Source of the DNA: Flectonema sp. DT1601
Taxonomy: Eukaryota > Euglenozoa > Diplonemea > Diplonemida > Diplonemidae
Length of the DNA: 64,000 nucleotides
Direction of reading: 5' to 3'
Assembly: GCA_964019425.1 (NCBI GenBank)
Contig: OZ025845.1
Coordinates: 186,001-250,000 of the forward strand
In this document: positions 1-11,104 of the stretch, piece by piece
How the letters are laid out: every line of letters begins with the position of its first letter
How positions within the stretch are numbered: position 1 is the first letter of the stretch
Notes under the pieces: model-generated
The model's input: only the letters and a program-made list of their open reading frames with translations
Told to the model about the DNA's origin: nothing
Database searches by the model: none
Translations under genes and position numbers: made by a program

Positions 1-3000
1 ATCATCATTGACACAGAGCTGCATCGGTCCTAAAGTCAAATCATCTTTAGCAATAATGTCAAGCATATCATCGCAGGTGTGACCTTCAAGAAATTGAAAA
101 TCAAGATAGCCGCCATCCCATCCATCATCTTCAGTAAGAATTTCAAAAGTTGCTAACCTAACTGGTCCGGTATCTTCTCTGTGAGTAGTCGTTGCTACTG
201 ATGTGGGTACTTGCATTAGCGGTTGTGTTATTTTAACTGTTGTAGATGCCTCTGATATTAAACCATTTATCTTTAACTCAGCCTGAATATGAACCTTTCT
301 TGCCTCAGGTGATGGTTTCGCCGTCGTCACGAACACCAAACTCTGAAACAAATCACAACAAGAGGTCATTTCCAGACTTGATTCTTCCGTAAAATGAACT
401 ATAACACATTGACTATTGTCCTTAAGAGTAACAGTTCCCAAGTACACATTATTAACAAAGACTGATGCGGGTTCTTCATTGTTGTCTCTTAACTCAACTT
501 TAGGAGAACAAAACGATAATGCGTCACCCTTAAACCCATTAGTCATTTTACATGACAACCATCCTCCGATATAACTAGCGGTGTCTACATCTCGTATGTA
601 TCCAAGTTTTGCAACGTGTAGTGGTGGTTGTGGTAATTGATATTCTTGTAAAGCAGGAGGAATATCCCCACTCAACTGTCTCCAACATGACATGTTAAGA
701 CCAAAATCTATTTCTGTTGGGTCATCTTTGGGTATCACGTTTATTTCTATGACACCAACGTTAATAGCACAGCAAACATCTGGGTATCTGTTGTGTTTTG
801 TTCGATAAGATTTTGAATTTTTAATTTGAAAAAGACGATTACCATACCGTAGTGACACAAAAACCGATCGAACACCTTCACTAGGATCTCGGCTGGTATT
901 AAAAAATTTTATTGAAGTGAGAATATCGGCTACTGATGTTGCTGTGCATCGAAGAATGGTTTTTGAGTTTTCCGGAGGATTAGTTATGTTTGTTTTTATA
1001 GTGTAAACTAAATAACCAGCTTCTTCAACATAATCAGAGGTCTCAATCTTCGAAACCAGAATGTCACCCCTACCAAAGTTACAACACTCAATAATCACAA
1101 AACACATCCCTGCTTCTTCTCCAGGAGGCTGACTACCTTTTCTCACACGATTTCCTTCAGTTGAAGGTGTGTTTAAGTAGCTGTCAAAAATACGAAGTTC
1201 TCCACTGCCTTCTCTGTATGCCACAGGTGGGATTTTAGGTATCATAATCGGAGGTACATTCGGATAAAAGAATGTATCTGTCGTGATAATCGGTGACTGA
1301 TGAGATGTACTCAACAGAAAAGATGAGCTGATAGAGATTTGAACTTGAGTGAGAGATGGGAGGTTTGTGATTGTGAATAATTTTAAGATGTCGGTGATGA
1401 CTGAGTGAGGAATAGTCAAAGAGTCTGAAGAAGATAAGCTGATGTTGATGGAGGTGACGGTGACTTGTTCTTCTTCTGTTTTTAATTCATCGTCGCTGTC
1501 TGATTCAGAACTATTTTCTGAATGAGAAAACGCATTCTCGTACTCAATAGGAATAGCATTTCTCGTACAGATTTCTGTTGTTTTATCGAATTCACCAGAA
1601 ATAACACCCTGTGGTGTCACATATTTAATACAATTATTGTTAACCTGAGCCTCCGGAAGCTCCGGACAGTCAGAGATCGCAGCAATAACTCCACTGTCAG
1701 TGTGATGAATAGAAATTGTTAGCAATGCTTTATTTATTTGAGTCTTGCTTTGGATCAACTCCTCTTGGGATAGTTCATCGTGAGAATAACGTTTTCCCTC
1801 ATTTATGTAATTCGGTAATCGCAAATCAAAAGTTATTTCACAGTTTGTTAAAGGTCTGTTTATTAAACTAGATGTGAATATCAGTGGGAACTTTGTTATT
1901 AAAATAACACCCTTCGGAGGAATACTAAGACAACGCTGAAGGTCTTCCAGGGCCAGTCTTGCTTCTGTTGCTTGTTCAGCGATTGTTTTGAGATTTTTAA
2001 ACTCAGGAAGGAATGTTTCTCTTGATGTGCGTTCTTCATCTTTAACAACGTCACGTTGCTCTAATTCGTAACATGTAAAGTCAATTCCCTCTTGCAGCTG
2101 TTGCTGTTGTAATTTTTTTCGTCTTTCAATTTCACGTTTATTCTTTTCTTGAAGAGCAAGGCGTTGTTGTTGTAATTCTGCTTCTTCTTTTTCTCTTTGA
2201 GCAAGGTTTGATTTATGAAGTAGAAGAAGAGATTCTGATTTCTGCCTTAGGTCAATCGATGTGCAGTCGTAGAGCTCCCGTATTTGGACACGAACTTCTT
2301 TTTCTTCATGGCTAAGAACGTCTTTTTCTGCTCGCTGACGACGGTGTCTTTCATCAGATAAGTCTTCTAGTCTCCTTCTGGAACTTTGCTCAAATACTTT
2401 TAAATTCATTGAATCAGTATCACACTCTGTTTCAATTGTTGTCCTGTAATGGTATTCATGTTTGACGAGTGTCAGTCGTTCTGCAGATGTTTGTTTTTTA
2501 ATTGCGAGATTTCGATGAATAGCGATCTCATCTGCGATAAGCTTCTGCCTAAACACCTCCATTGAATTACTATGATGTATATAAATGAATCCCCGATGCT
2601 GTTGTTGTTCTATAAATAAACTTTTCATTTGACTTTTAAACCAAAGTTTCAATCTAGACTGAGAACGACACCATTTCTGATACCTAGCTTTACTTTGTTC
2701 ATGAAGAAGTTTGTCAGTTTCTTTTTCAGTTTTTTTAAAAAGTCGTTTTCGAAGGTAGATCGTTTCACTGGTTTGATTCATCACCAGTTGCTTGATGATG
2801 AGATCCAGTAGACAGGGTGATTCAAAAGTAGTACGCTCAAATTTCCAAACACATATTTTTGTGTTTTTCCTCACTGTTTCCAATACAGCTCTAGCTGAGA
2901 CATCATCAACGATGAATGGTAGTCTTGAAGTGTTTACTGAAGAGATGAATTGCTGTTTTGACAAAGCAGCGCAAAGATAAAAGAAATCAGTAGTCGTTAG

Positions 3001-4447
3001 TGGCATTCCAGTGAGGTTAACACATCGTTGAGAATGTGAAATACCCTTTATGATAGTTGAAATTATATTAAAAGACTCATCAACTCTATCGACTATCCCA
3101 ACACCCTGTCCCGATTCAGATATAATATTGTTCCTTTCGCCAACTAACTTCCAAAGAAGACCCTTAAGAACAGCATTCGTACAATTTGAAGAAAAATCTT
3201 GTTTTCGTCCTCTTTGAGGACGTGTCGGCGGTAGTTTTTCATGACATTTTTTCGGTGGTGGTGTTGGTGTCAACAGCGGTGCTTTCGGAGTAAAAACAAC
3301 TCCTCTGGGTTTCACATCATTATGCTTGAGAGTTTTCATAATGAACAATCCCGTTACGTCGATAGCTTGGAATCTCCAAACCGAAGCATTTTCTTTAGAG
3401 AATAAAACAATAATTAACTCACAATCACATGCTGCGTATAGAATACCCGATACCGAAACCGTGGGTGATCCAGGCGGTATCAAAGTGTGTTGTTGTTGAT
3501 GCTGGTCAGGGATATTCCAATGATCACTTTTTTGAGATACGCTACACTTAATATCACCACCAAAGAATAATATATTTTTATGATAAATTGGTGGATGATT
3601 GACTACCGTTAATTTCAATTTTCCAGGAGCCTCAATTTTTGTCCATGAGTTGCTCAACAAAGACATTATTGACACATCCCAAACATGACTCCCATCTGAT
3701 GCCACCCCTCCAGCAACATACATCCATCTGTGTGTACCCTTTCCTTTAGAGATAAATGTGCTATGTCCTGTCCGTGGTATGCCTGTTATTGATGTTAAAG
3801 ATGTTGGTATTCTTCAATGAATTAGTATAAAGGGAGAGTATCATACCTGAAGGAGTAGCAGCAGTCCAAGTCTGTGATGACAAATCAAAAACCCACGTTG
3901 AATCAGTTAACTGAAGTTGAGGTGAGATTGCTGTGACTCCACCATGAGCAATGACAGTATTATCTCTTTTGTTTATGTTAAAGGTGTGTCCACACATAGC
4001 AGGTGGAACGCTACCAGACTGTGAAACGACAACCCATTTTCTTTTATGTGAATTCAAAGCCATTGCAAAAAATTTTCGTGTAAGTGTATTAGTGTGAGAA
4101 TCGAATCCACCGTGGATTACTAGCTTACCTCCGAATACAAGACCTGCCGAAAGACATCCGTTAGGTATCTCATCACCTTCTACTTCTGCATGAATCCATC
4201 TCGTTGGAATAGATTTACTTTCTTTATTTAGTGATAAACAATACAACTTTCCATCAAATACACAAAATAGTGTTTCTTCCCAACTAACTGCAACAGAATA
4301 CTTTTTTAATATGTTTATTCCCTTCTTTGTTGAGGTGTATTTTGCAAGTTTCCACCAACCTCTCTCTTTACGAACTGTTGTTCCATGGAAATTAGCAGGT
4401 GTTTGTAAATAAGGATTTCCATGGACACTTGAAAAAGTTGGATTCAT
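1..4447 (-). CDS. Giant Kelch / coiled-coil / beta-repeat protein, 5' part (runs off left edge)
   Basis: The reading frame starts at the ATG at 4447, is interrupted by one intron, and stays open to base 1, giving 1461 residues without a stop. Exon 1 is 4447-3847. The intron is 3846-3783 (64 nt, donor GTATGA, acceptor ACAG). Exon 2 is 3782-1. Residues about 90-260 hold Kelch-like blades (GGKLVIHGG, MCGHTF, WMYVAGG). Residues about 560-780 are Gln/Glu/Arg/Lys-rich and should form coiled coil. The rest is beta-rich, with three occurrences of a motif like ADILTSIKFFNTSRDPSEGV (near residues 990, 1160 and 1350), which resembles cadherin-like or Calx-beta-type repeats of giant protist proteins. No signal peptide is visible. 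I infer a cytoskeletal or scaffold role; the exact family is unknown. The C-terminus is outside the window. Confidence 0.8.
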
Positions 4448-4578
4448 AGTTCATGATGTCATTATTACACAAGGGTTTGCTGTATTTTTGTGAATAACAC
4501 GTTATCCTTGGTTGAGAGATAAAAATAATAGGGAAAAAGACGTAAATCGAACCTAACAAATGTCACCTGTAGATCCTT

Positions 4579-4579
<1 letters not shown>

Positions 4580-4637
<58 letters not shown>
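4580..4637. repeat. TTTA tetranucleotide microsatellite
   Basis: About 14 uninterrupted TTTA units lie upstream of the Kelch gene. They lead directly into a dispersed repeat that starts with TTACGAAGCCTAGGAAGC. Confidence 0.95.
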
Positions 4638-4638
<1 letters not shown>

Positions 4639-4700
4639 CGAAGCCTAGGAAGCCAAAAGCCAGGAAAAGCTCACAGAGTAACAGTTATATCGCTACCATA
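4632..4700 (+). repeat. Dispersed repeat family E, copy 1
   Basis: It shares the core CAGGAAAA(G/T)CTCA and neighbouring sequence with copies near 8985-9078 and 58828-58935. No coding capacity is seen. It is probably a short non-autonomous element, but no clear termini are visible. Confidence 0.6.
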
Positions 4701-4888
4701 TATATTATATCCATATATATTAATACCTGTTGAAAGTAATTTGTTATAATTTTGAAAACACGTTTTTTTTTTTGCCTGAACTCTTTAATTCAAAACCGGC
4801 AGTTTATATCTATATTCTGGGTCACCTGTCGGCGAAGTCGGTGAAATAGAAATGCCGTAGTTAATATACGTTTGTAAGTTGGAAGGGG

Positions 4889-4928
<40 letters not shown>

Positions 4929-4946
4929 CGTTAGCTTAACTAAGAA

Positions 4947-5314
4947 AGGGTGGTTTTCTCAACACCCTCTCCCCGCCACAAAACAGATCATTTGATACCC
5001 CTAACCGGTTCACAGTGCAGTACAGTATAGTGATGTTTTCTCTGCATCCCTGTACTGCTCACTTCTTATTAAGCAATAAATATCTGATAACAATCTCATA
5101 ACACTACCTGTAAGATACACCACAAACAGGTGTTTCTCTGCACCCTGGAAGTAAAGTACGGTAGTTTGAGTCTAGCAGTCTGCTTTATTTTCCCTTTCCT
5201 TGCATACGCAAGATAAAATAGTATGACATTATTATCAAGGAACCTCTCAGAACATATCAACGATCAACGGTGGTGTTTCTCCGCACCCCCGTTGTTGAAT
5301 TTTTGAAAAGGTTC
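4947..5314 (+). ncRNA. Cluster of four related hairpins (candidate structured RNA)
   Basis: Four stem-loops in the same orientation share the apical pattern GGTG-TTTCTCTG-CACC. HP1 (4947-4968) pairs AGGGTG with CACCCT around a loop containing TTTTCTC. HP2 (5015-5062) has GATG/CATC below the loop, then a perfect 9-bp stem, GCAGTACAG with CTGTACTGC. HP3 (5103-5165) has GGTG/CACC and a distal stem ACTACC/GGTAGT plus GTA/TAC. HP4 (5240-5314) has GGTG/CACC, CAACGG/CCGTTG and an outer GAACCT/AGGTTC. The stems differ in sequence but keep pairing, while the loop stays constant. In HP2 to HP4 a single unpaired C follows the 3' side of the apical stem. This is the covariation expected of a selected RNA fold. 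The strand is uncertain because hairpins form on both. No known RNA family was recognised. Confidence 0.5.
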
Positions 5315-5344
5315 TGCATACAAAACAGAAAAATATTTAAAACA

Positions 5345-5480
5345 CGGGGAAAAAACCATTCAGATTAGCCCTATATTTCGTTGAACGAAGACAAAAATGT
5401 CACACGACGGGGAATAAATCATCACCATAAGAAATAATGACTTTATATCTTAAATAGTTTATTCACTGACTACGTTGGAA
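5345..5480 (+). repeat. Dispersed repeat family A, copy 1
   Basis: It begins near AACCATTCAGATTAGCC and ends near GACTACGTTGG. A near full-length second copy is at 59440-59575 and a partial copy lies inside an intron at 41586-41640. The element is about 135 bp and non-coding. Confidence 0.75.
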
Positions 5481-5791
5481 ACACACAGTATTAAAAAAAA
5501 AAAAATACGTTTTTTAAAAAAAAAAAAAATCAGATGGTTTGTTTTCGGAAAATAAGGTCAAATGATTAGACCTTTGAAAATTAATGAGCTAGAAACCAGT
5601 AGACTGAATGAAAATAATAATATAACAACAGCTGCTAGAGGTAGAAAGGATGGGGGAAAAAAAGAAATATATAAATTCACAGTCATCCTTACTGACTAAC
5701 TTATAACTGATGTAAGTCAGGCATCACTTTGATAATCGTAATACCGTGCAATAAAAAAACGTACAAAAAAGTAGAAAGAGAATGGCGACAG

Positions 5792-6137
5792 CGTTAGCTA
5801 ACTTTTTCCTTTATTAGTAAAAGTTAGTATCTTTCTGTGAGTAAATTAACTATTAACTATCTGTGTAAGAAATTGAAATAACAACACAAAAAAGGAAATC
5901 AAAAGACTAATTGTGCCTTGAACCTTTCCCAGTATTATTATCCATGACGAGTCTCTCATAGTTAGTATCATTAATTTTAGAACAGAAAAGTGAGAAAAAG
6001 AAAAGTAGAGATCAATAAAAGAAAAGTATTCATTTCCACAGTTTCCTAACATCAAAGGGTAATAGAATATGTAGTTTCAGGAGCCTTAATCTTATACTAC
6101 TTGTCCCTTTTTAGGCCTTCATCAGTAAGTTCTAAGG
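5792..6137 (+). repeat. Dispersed repeat family C, fullest copy
   Basis: The left part (about 5826-5915) matches 32650-32735 and the right part (about 5960-6137) matches 28365-28536, both at high identity. This copy therefore appears to be the most complete, at about 345 bp. A related AACTTTTTCCTTNATTAGT stretch recurs at 6328-6360. It is non-coding. Confidence 0.75.
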
Positions 6138-7091
6138 GACTTCATTCTATGTTGAAGTTGCTATCGTTCAAAGATAAAAATCCATCGGAGCTCGCCAGGA
6201 TAGGGCTAGCAATGTTTATTTGCTTTTGCTCAATTTGAATTTTTGACGTCTGGTCGTTTCACTATTACAGTCGAGTTAATGGATGAGTCGTCATCCAATT
6301 TCCGTTTTATTTTATCCTCGCATACCATCAGCTAACTTTTTCCTTCATTAGTAAAAGTTAGATAGATAGATAGATAAGGAAGTCCAATACATTGCGTACT
6401 GTGCATCGCTGATACAGCAGTTAGTTAGTAAAAAAAGAAAATGAAGTTGGACGATTCTTTTGTTCATTTATTTTTTATTTTTTTTCTCCTCTTTCGCAAT
6501 ATAAAATTGTTGAGGAGGGAGAACAAAAAAAAAAAAAAAGAATCTAAACCCTTAACTTACACATGATGATGTAAAAAATAAATAAATAAATTAAAAAAAG
6601 CTGTTTGTTAACGAAAACTGTTAACTGACTTGCTGAGTCCATAAAAGTTACATATTAATACAAATATTATTTCACAGATACGTAACGACTTTAAAGAATA
6701 TCAATTGGTTCACAACCCACAACCCTAACACGCAGTGAAAGATACAAAAAAAGCGTTGTTTTTTTATATATTTTTTTCACCCCTTCCCTTTTTTTTCTCT
6801 TACCAGGAAGGGGGAAAAAAAAAAGACAAACACGCTACGAAAACACCAAACAACCATACACCTTTGTGAAACAAGCAGTGCTAGACGGCCGATAACGAAG
6901 GAAGGTAGTGAGAGAGAGATAAAACAGCACTACCACTACAGGGTGGTTACATACCCACACATGTTTGGGCATCAGTTGACATGTAAAAAAAAAAAGTCGG
7001 AAAATAATCTCAAAAAAAAAATTAAAAGTTAGGGAGTTATGATTGAATAATAAAAACTTTAAAAAAAAGGGAGAGAACGAAGAAGAAAAAA

Positions 7092-7122
<31 letters not shown>

Positions 7123-7440
7123 CGTTCGTTGCTATTTTTTGTAAGTTGTAATTACAAAAGAGAGACAGAGAGAGATATGTACCATAAAGAATAGAATTCA
7201 GAAACACGAAGCAACTATTGTTTTGTATAACAAAACAGATAAGTTCTTACGGCTGAAGATGATTTTATGGATCCACTCAGAAGTTTTTCAAACTCAAAAA
7301 AAAAGCCAGCATAACAACCACAGAACAAAATACGCCACGCTGGGGCTTTTTTAAAGATTTAAAAAAAAAAAAAAAAAAAAGATCCCGCAAAAATCACCAG
7401 CTTTTTCTGAGAAAAAGTTCATTTTTTTTTTTCTGCACTG
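6138..7440. other. Gene-free, homopolymer-rich intergenic DNA
   Basis: I see no coding region on either strand. The stretch holds a short GATA tetranucleotide run near 6361, many A and T tracts of 8 to 28 bases, and purine-rich tracts near 7080-7130. Confidence 0.7.
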
Positions 7441-7458
7441 GGAACAGTCTTAACCAGG

Positions 7459-8978
7459 TTGCCCATGACTATCCCATGTTTTCAGCCAAAAATTAAAATC
7501 CCTAAAGCTATTTCCATCGAAAATGATTCAGTAGGGTCACCTATCCCAGATTCGGGTGCTCCTGAGTCTTCTTCGAGCGATGAAAAGAGTACAATAGAGC
7601 CAAGCATTTCCCCTCTGAAATGGAGCAAGAAAATCACCAAGGTAAGACGACACACGTTTCGGCGGTCCTTGCAGAACATGTCAGACCTGAAATTGATGAA
7701 GGAACTGCAGAAATTTGAACTTGTGTTCACCCCAAAGGTGATGAGATGATTTCGCACTGCAGCAACAACTAGGCACTCAATCTTAACGTAGCTGAACTCA
7801 AACTCTCTTTAGGACTCAATATCCTCGTGGGTCTCTGTGATAAGCCAAATATCTCAGATTACCCTAAGATTACAGGAACGGTACATCAGACCCGGCGTAC
7901 ACACCCCACTTCGCTTCCTGAGATCGGTTCCTCTAAATTCGAACCAATCTAAAGCTTTACACTGTCACCAACCCCGTACCTACTGACAAGCTCTACAAAA
8001 TCCGCAGCTTTTGGGAAACAATAGTTCCCAAATGGTCCGAGATTAATAAGGCGGAGGCGCAGGGACGGGTGGAGAAGTTCTCTGCCTCGTACTTTCAGTC
8101 CTAGCACAATGTGCATCACATAAATTCAGGAACAATCCAAAAGAAGTACATGTCTTCAGCACATTGCCTCTCGAGGAGAATTATGAGACAGCCACGTGAT
8201 GGACTAAAATAAGGAAATCTATCAAAAAGTGACCATCGACTTACTGGTACAGATCCATCAGTACAACAAACTGATGGGTGGTGTTGACCTCGTAGACGGT
8301 ATCAGGGGGAAGGCAAGAAGAACTCTGATGACAAAACGCTGGACCCTGAAAGTCTTTCACTACTTGTTAGAGATTTCTATCTTCAATGTTTTCACCCTCC
8401 AAAAGAAGTCTGAAAAAGACGTCGGGACATATGCTCAGTTCAAAAAGAGGCTATGTTCTCAACTTATTGATCACGGAACACACCAAACTCACACAAAATG
8501 TCACTACCTACGAAAATTCGGTATTTTTGGGGACTGCAGTTCACGGATTTGTTCTCAAAAAAAGTAAGGTCATCGATTTCTTGTTCAAAAAGCGAGGTTT
8601 TCTTATGCATGGATCCCTGCTTCGAAATCACGAAAATATTGACAAGTATTCAGCCCCTGTTTGCAACAACCATACCTTTGCTACACACAATCATATCCCA
8701 CCGAAAAACATGAAACGGAAGCACTCTACTCCTACAACATTGCCAAAATCAAAGCGAACCCAGGGGTCCTAAGTAACAGTGTTTTTTTAGGCTGTTGTTG
8801 CATTTTCTCAAGTTATTTTGGCCCCCTTGCGGGCTGACCTCAGTTTTTTTTCAATGCGCGGGGGGGTGTCTTTCACCCTGTAATTTTTTTGTATTTTTCC
8901 CCACACCCCTTTTCTCCTTTGTCAAATTTTTCGATTTTTCTCAAAAACAGGGTTTTTTGCCTCTTATTAGAGGGTTAA
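7459..8978 (+). pseudogene. Decayed piggyBac-type DNA transposon
   Basis: Conceptual translation in shifting plus-strand frames gives pieces of the piggyBac transposase (DDE_Tnp_1_7). The first is an acidic N-terminal segment (7459-7749). Next is a block reading VAELKLSLGLNILVG and DKPNISDY (about 7787-7862), followed by TDKLYKIRSFWE (about 7984). Last is the strongly diagnostic YNKLMGGVDLVDG with TKRWTLKVFHYLLEISIFNV (8229-8420). The segment that should carry the catalytic Asp residues is missing between about 8105 and 8160, so the copy is internally deleted as well as frameshifted. A right terminus is plausible at 8955-8978, where CTCTTATTAGAGGG abuts TTAA, the piggyBac target site. I could not find the matching left terminus. 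It lies opposite to all host genes. It is inactive. Confidence 0.8.
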
Positions 8979-8984
8979 AAAAAA

Positions 8985-9078
8985 AAAAAATCAGGAAAAG
9001 CTCAACAACACGTAAACAGTTAGAACGCTACATTCTAACTGTGAGACAACTCACTCATGATAAGAGACGTTTAACACC
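8985..9078 (+). repeat. Dispersed repeat family E, copy 2
   Basis: It starts at ATCAGGAAAAGCTCAACA just beyond the piggyBac right end and includes GATAAGAGACGT, which is shared with the copy near 58830-58935. Confidence 0.6.
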
Positions 9079-9109
9079 ACCGGGATTTTAAAAAAAACTA
9101 CAATACTAC

Positions 9110-9303
9110 TGATGAAACAAACTGAAAATCTAACGTTGATATGAAAAGAAAAGGGGGGTTAACCGTTTGATTTTGTACGTAAAATACAAATGTATTGTAT
9201 CATAAACAACATAACGATAATTTAACATTAGTTTTGAGATACAGAGACTAGATGTGATGAAACAAACTGAAAATCTAACGTTGTTATGGAAAGAAAGGGG
9301 GGA
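9110..9303. repeat. Repeat family B insert flanked by 47-bp direct repeats
   Basis: A near-identical sequence beginning GATGAAACAAACTGAAAATC occurs at 9110-9157 and 9256-9303. Between the copies lies the family B core (GTACGTAAAATACAAATG, then TTGTATCATA), which recurs at 41693-41765. The flanking copies may be a large target duplication or a local tandem duplication. Confidence 0.65.
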
Positions 9304-9485
9304 AGGAAAAAAAAAATTACAATTCGAAAGCTTTGATCGGAAGAAACGAAAAATCTTTTTCGACCCCATCATAAAAAGGTAAAGAGAGAAAAAACAAGAA
9401 AAAGAGAATCGCAGTAGTCATTATCAATAAACTAGTTACTTGATGACTTGTCCCAGTAAACGAAAAAAAAACAACAAAGAGAGAG

Positions 9486-9521
<36 letters not shown>

Positions 9522-9600
9522 TTTAATTTAAACTTATGCACAAAACCTTTGATGTAAATATTATTATTATTATTTTTAAATCAATAATTAGGAAAGTCTG

Positions 9601-10977
9601 TTACGAAGCCTCGATAGCTGTAAGAGGTTCCATTTCAATTTCACTGTCTTGATTTTCGATTTTTTCTTCAACTAAATCTTGATCAATTTCAGGATCATCC
9701 AGCAGCATGATTGTTTGTTCTTCATCACCATGTTGTGATTCAGTATCATCAGCAACAACAACAACAACAGCATCAGGAAGTTTATTTTTTAAATACGAAA
9801 AAAAAACTATTAAGGCAAACATGACCACAATCAGAGATACGAAAAACCCTGCAAGGGCAACAGTACTCTCTGTTTGATCATAATAAAAAGCAAACAACGG
9901 AGGTACCAGAATACCCCCAGCACCAGAACACAACATCACAATAGTAGCATAAGCACCTGATAAGGTAACTGCATCTTCTACAGCAGCGACGCTTGCGGGG
10001 AAGATCGGTGCTTGACCAAGGCCCATTAAAACAGCACCAACCCACGATGAGAATTGGGTGTCTGGAAATACTAAATACGACACGCTAGCAATAGACATTA
10101 TTGTGAGTCCTGCGACGACCATTTGAACACCTCTCATGTTGAAATAAACAGATATTGGACTACTGGCGAGTCTACCAACAGCCATACTACCCCAAAACAC
10201 TGTGTTAACACTCGTTGATTCACCGTCTGTCATATTTGCGTATCTTTCATCAAATGACATCGTGTAGACAAGTCCACCAAAACCCTGCTCAACACCAACA
10301 TATAAAAGTAATAAAGCCCCAACACAACAAACTACCCTCATTCTTTGGTTGCATATTCTAGAACATTTACTTTGATTTGAAGCTTCGTGGATCGCGCCGT
10401 CTTCAGGAGGATCTTCAGGTTTTTCAGGCTGTCCTGGTAGGTGAATAACAATTGATAATAAGACAAAAAGCCCAGCACAGATATAATAGGCCGTACTGAA
10501 TCCGACTAAGTGGAGGAGTGGCGCACCAGCAAGGGCTCCAAAGGCGAATCCAGCATGAATAATGTGAAGGTATCGCTCCATTCTTTCTTTCGTTAACCAA
10601 ATAAGCATCAGGTTTGCCGCAGTGTCGAAGTATCCTTCAGTGGTTCCCTGCAGTGCTATAGCCAGGCATACCAATGGAATCGTTTCAACATGAGGCATGA
10701 TTGCTAAACCGAATGCTGTAAGTAACAAGCTAATACCCATACAAGTGTGTGATCTCTTTGGGTATTTCTCTAACTGTGCTCCTGCTGCGATTGATCCAGC
10801 TAGGTATCCGATACCCTTTGAACCTAACACAAGTCCTGCGCCACTTAAATCAACACCAGCTCTCTCCCCAATTAACGGCAGCGAAGGACCCACCAGCGCC
10901 ATAGCCGTACCAACCAAGACACAACTTGCAATATAAATCCCCACAATAATTAATTCATGGGTCCGGTCTTCCGACAT
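9601..10977 (-). CDS. MFS transporter, NaGLT1/MFSD4-like
   Basis: 458 residues from the ATG at 10977 (MSEDRTHELII); codons further upstream in frame lack an ATG. An AG after TATTTAC lies about 14 nt before the AUG and may be the trans-splice acceptor. About 12 hydrophobic segments are visible. The N-terminal half, with LGSKGIGYLAGSIAAG, GTTEGYFDTAANLMLIWL and HAGFAFGALAGAPL, matches the pattern of the sodium-dependent glucose transporter 1 / MFSD4 branch of the major facilitator superfamily. The C-terminal tail is cytosolic and acidic (DDTESQHGDEEQ). It probably carries a sugar or similar small solute across a membrane; the substrate is not readable from sequence. The stop is about 500 nt from the next gene upstream. 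Confidence 0.75.
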   Translation of the reverse strand: MSEDRTHELIIVGIYIASCVLVGTAMALVGPSLPLIGERAGVDLSGAGLVLGSKGIGYLAGSIAAGAQLEKYPKRSHTCMGISLLLTAFGLAIMPHVETIPLVCLAIALQGTTEGYFDTAANLMLIWLTKERMERYLHIIHAGFAFGALAGAPLLHLVGFSTAYYICAGLFVLLSIVIHLPGQPEKPEDPPEDGAIHEASNQSKCSRICNQRMRVVCCVGALLLLYVGVEQGFGGLVYTMSFDERYANMTDGESTSVNTVFWGSMAVGRLASSPISVYFNMRGVQMVVAGLTIMSIASVSYLVFPDTQFSSWVGAVLMGLGQAPIFPASVAAVEDAVTLSGAYATIVMLCSGAGGILVPPLFAFYYDQTESTVALAGFFVSLIVVMFALIVFFSYLKNKLPDAVVVVVADDTESQHGDEEQTIMLLDDPEIDQDLVEEKIENQDSEIEMEPLTAIEAS

Positions 10978-11104
10978 TTTGTCTTTTCTTACTGTAAATA
11001 GTGAATGCAAATTTAATAAACGACTAAATCGTATTATACAAAATAATAATAATTTAAAAAAAAAAATTTAAAAAAAAAAAAAAAGGAGCAAAGAACCCCA
11101 TGTC

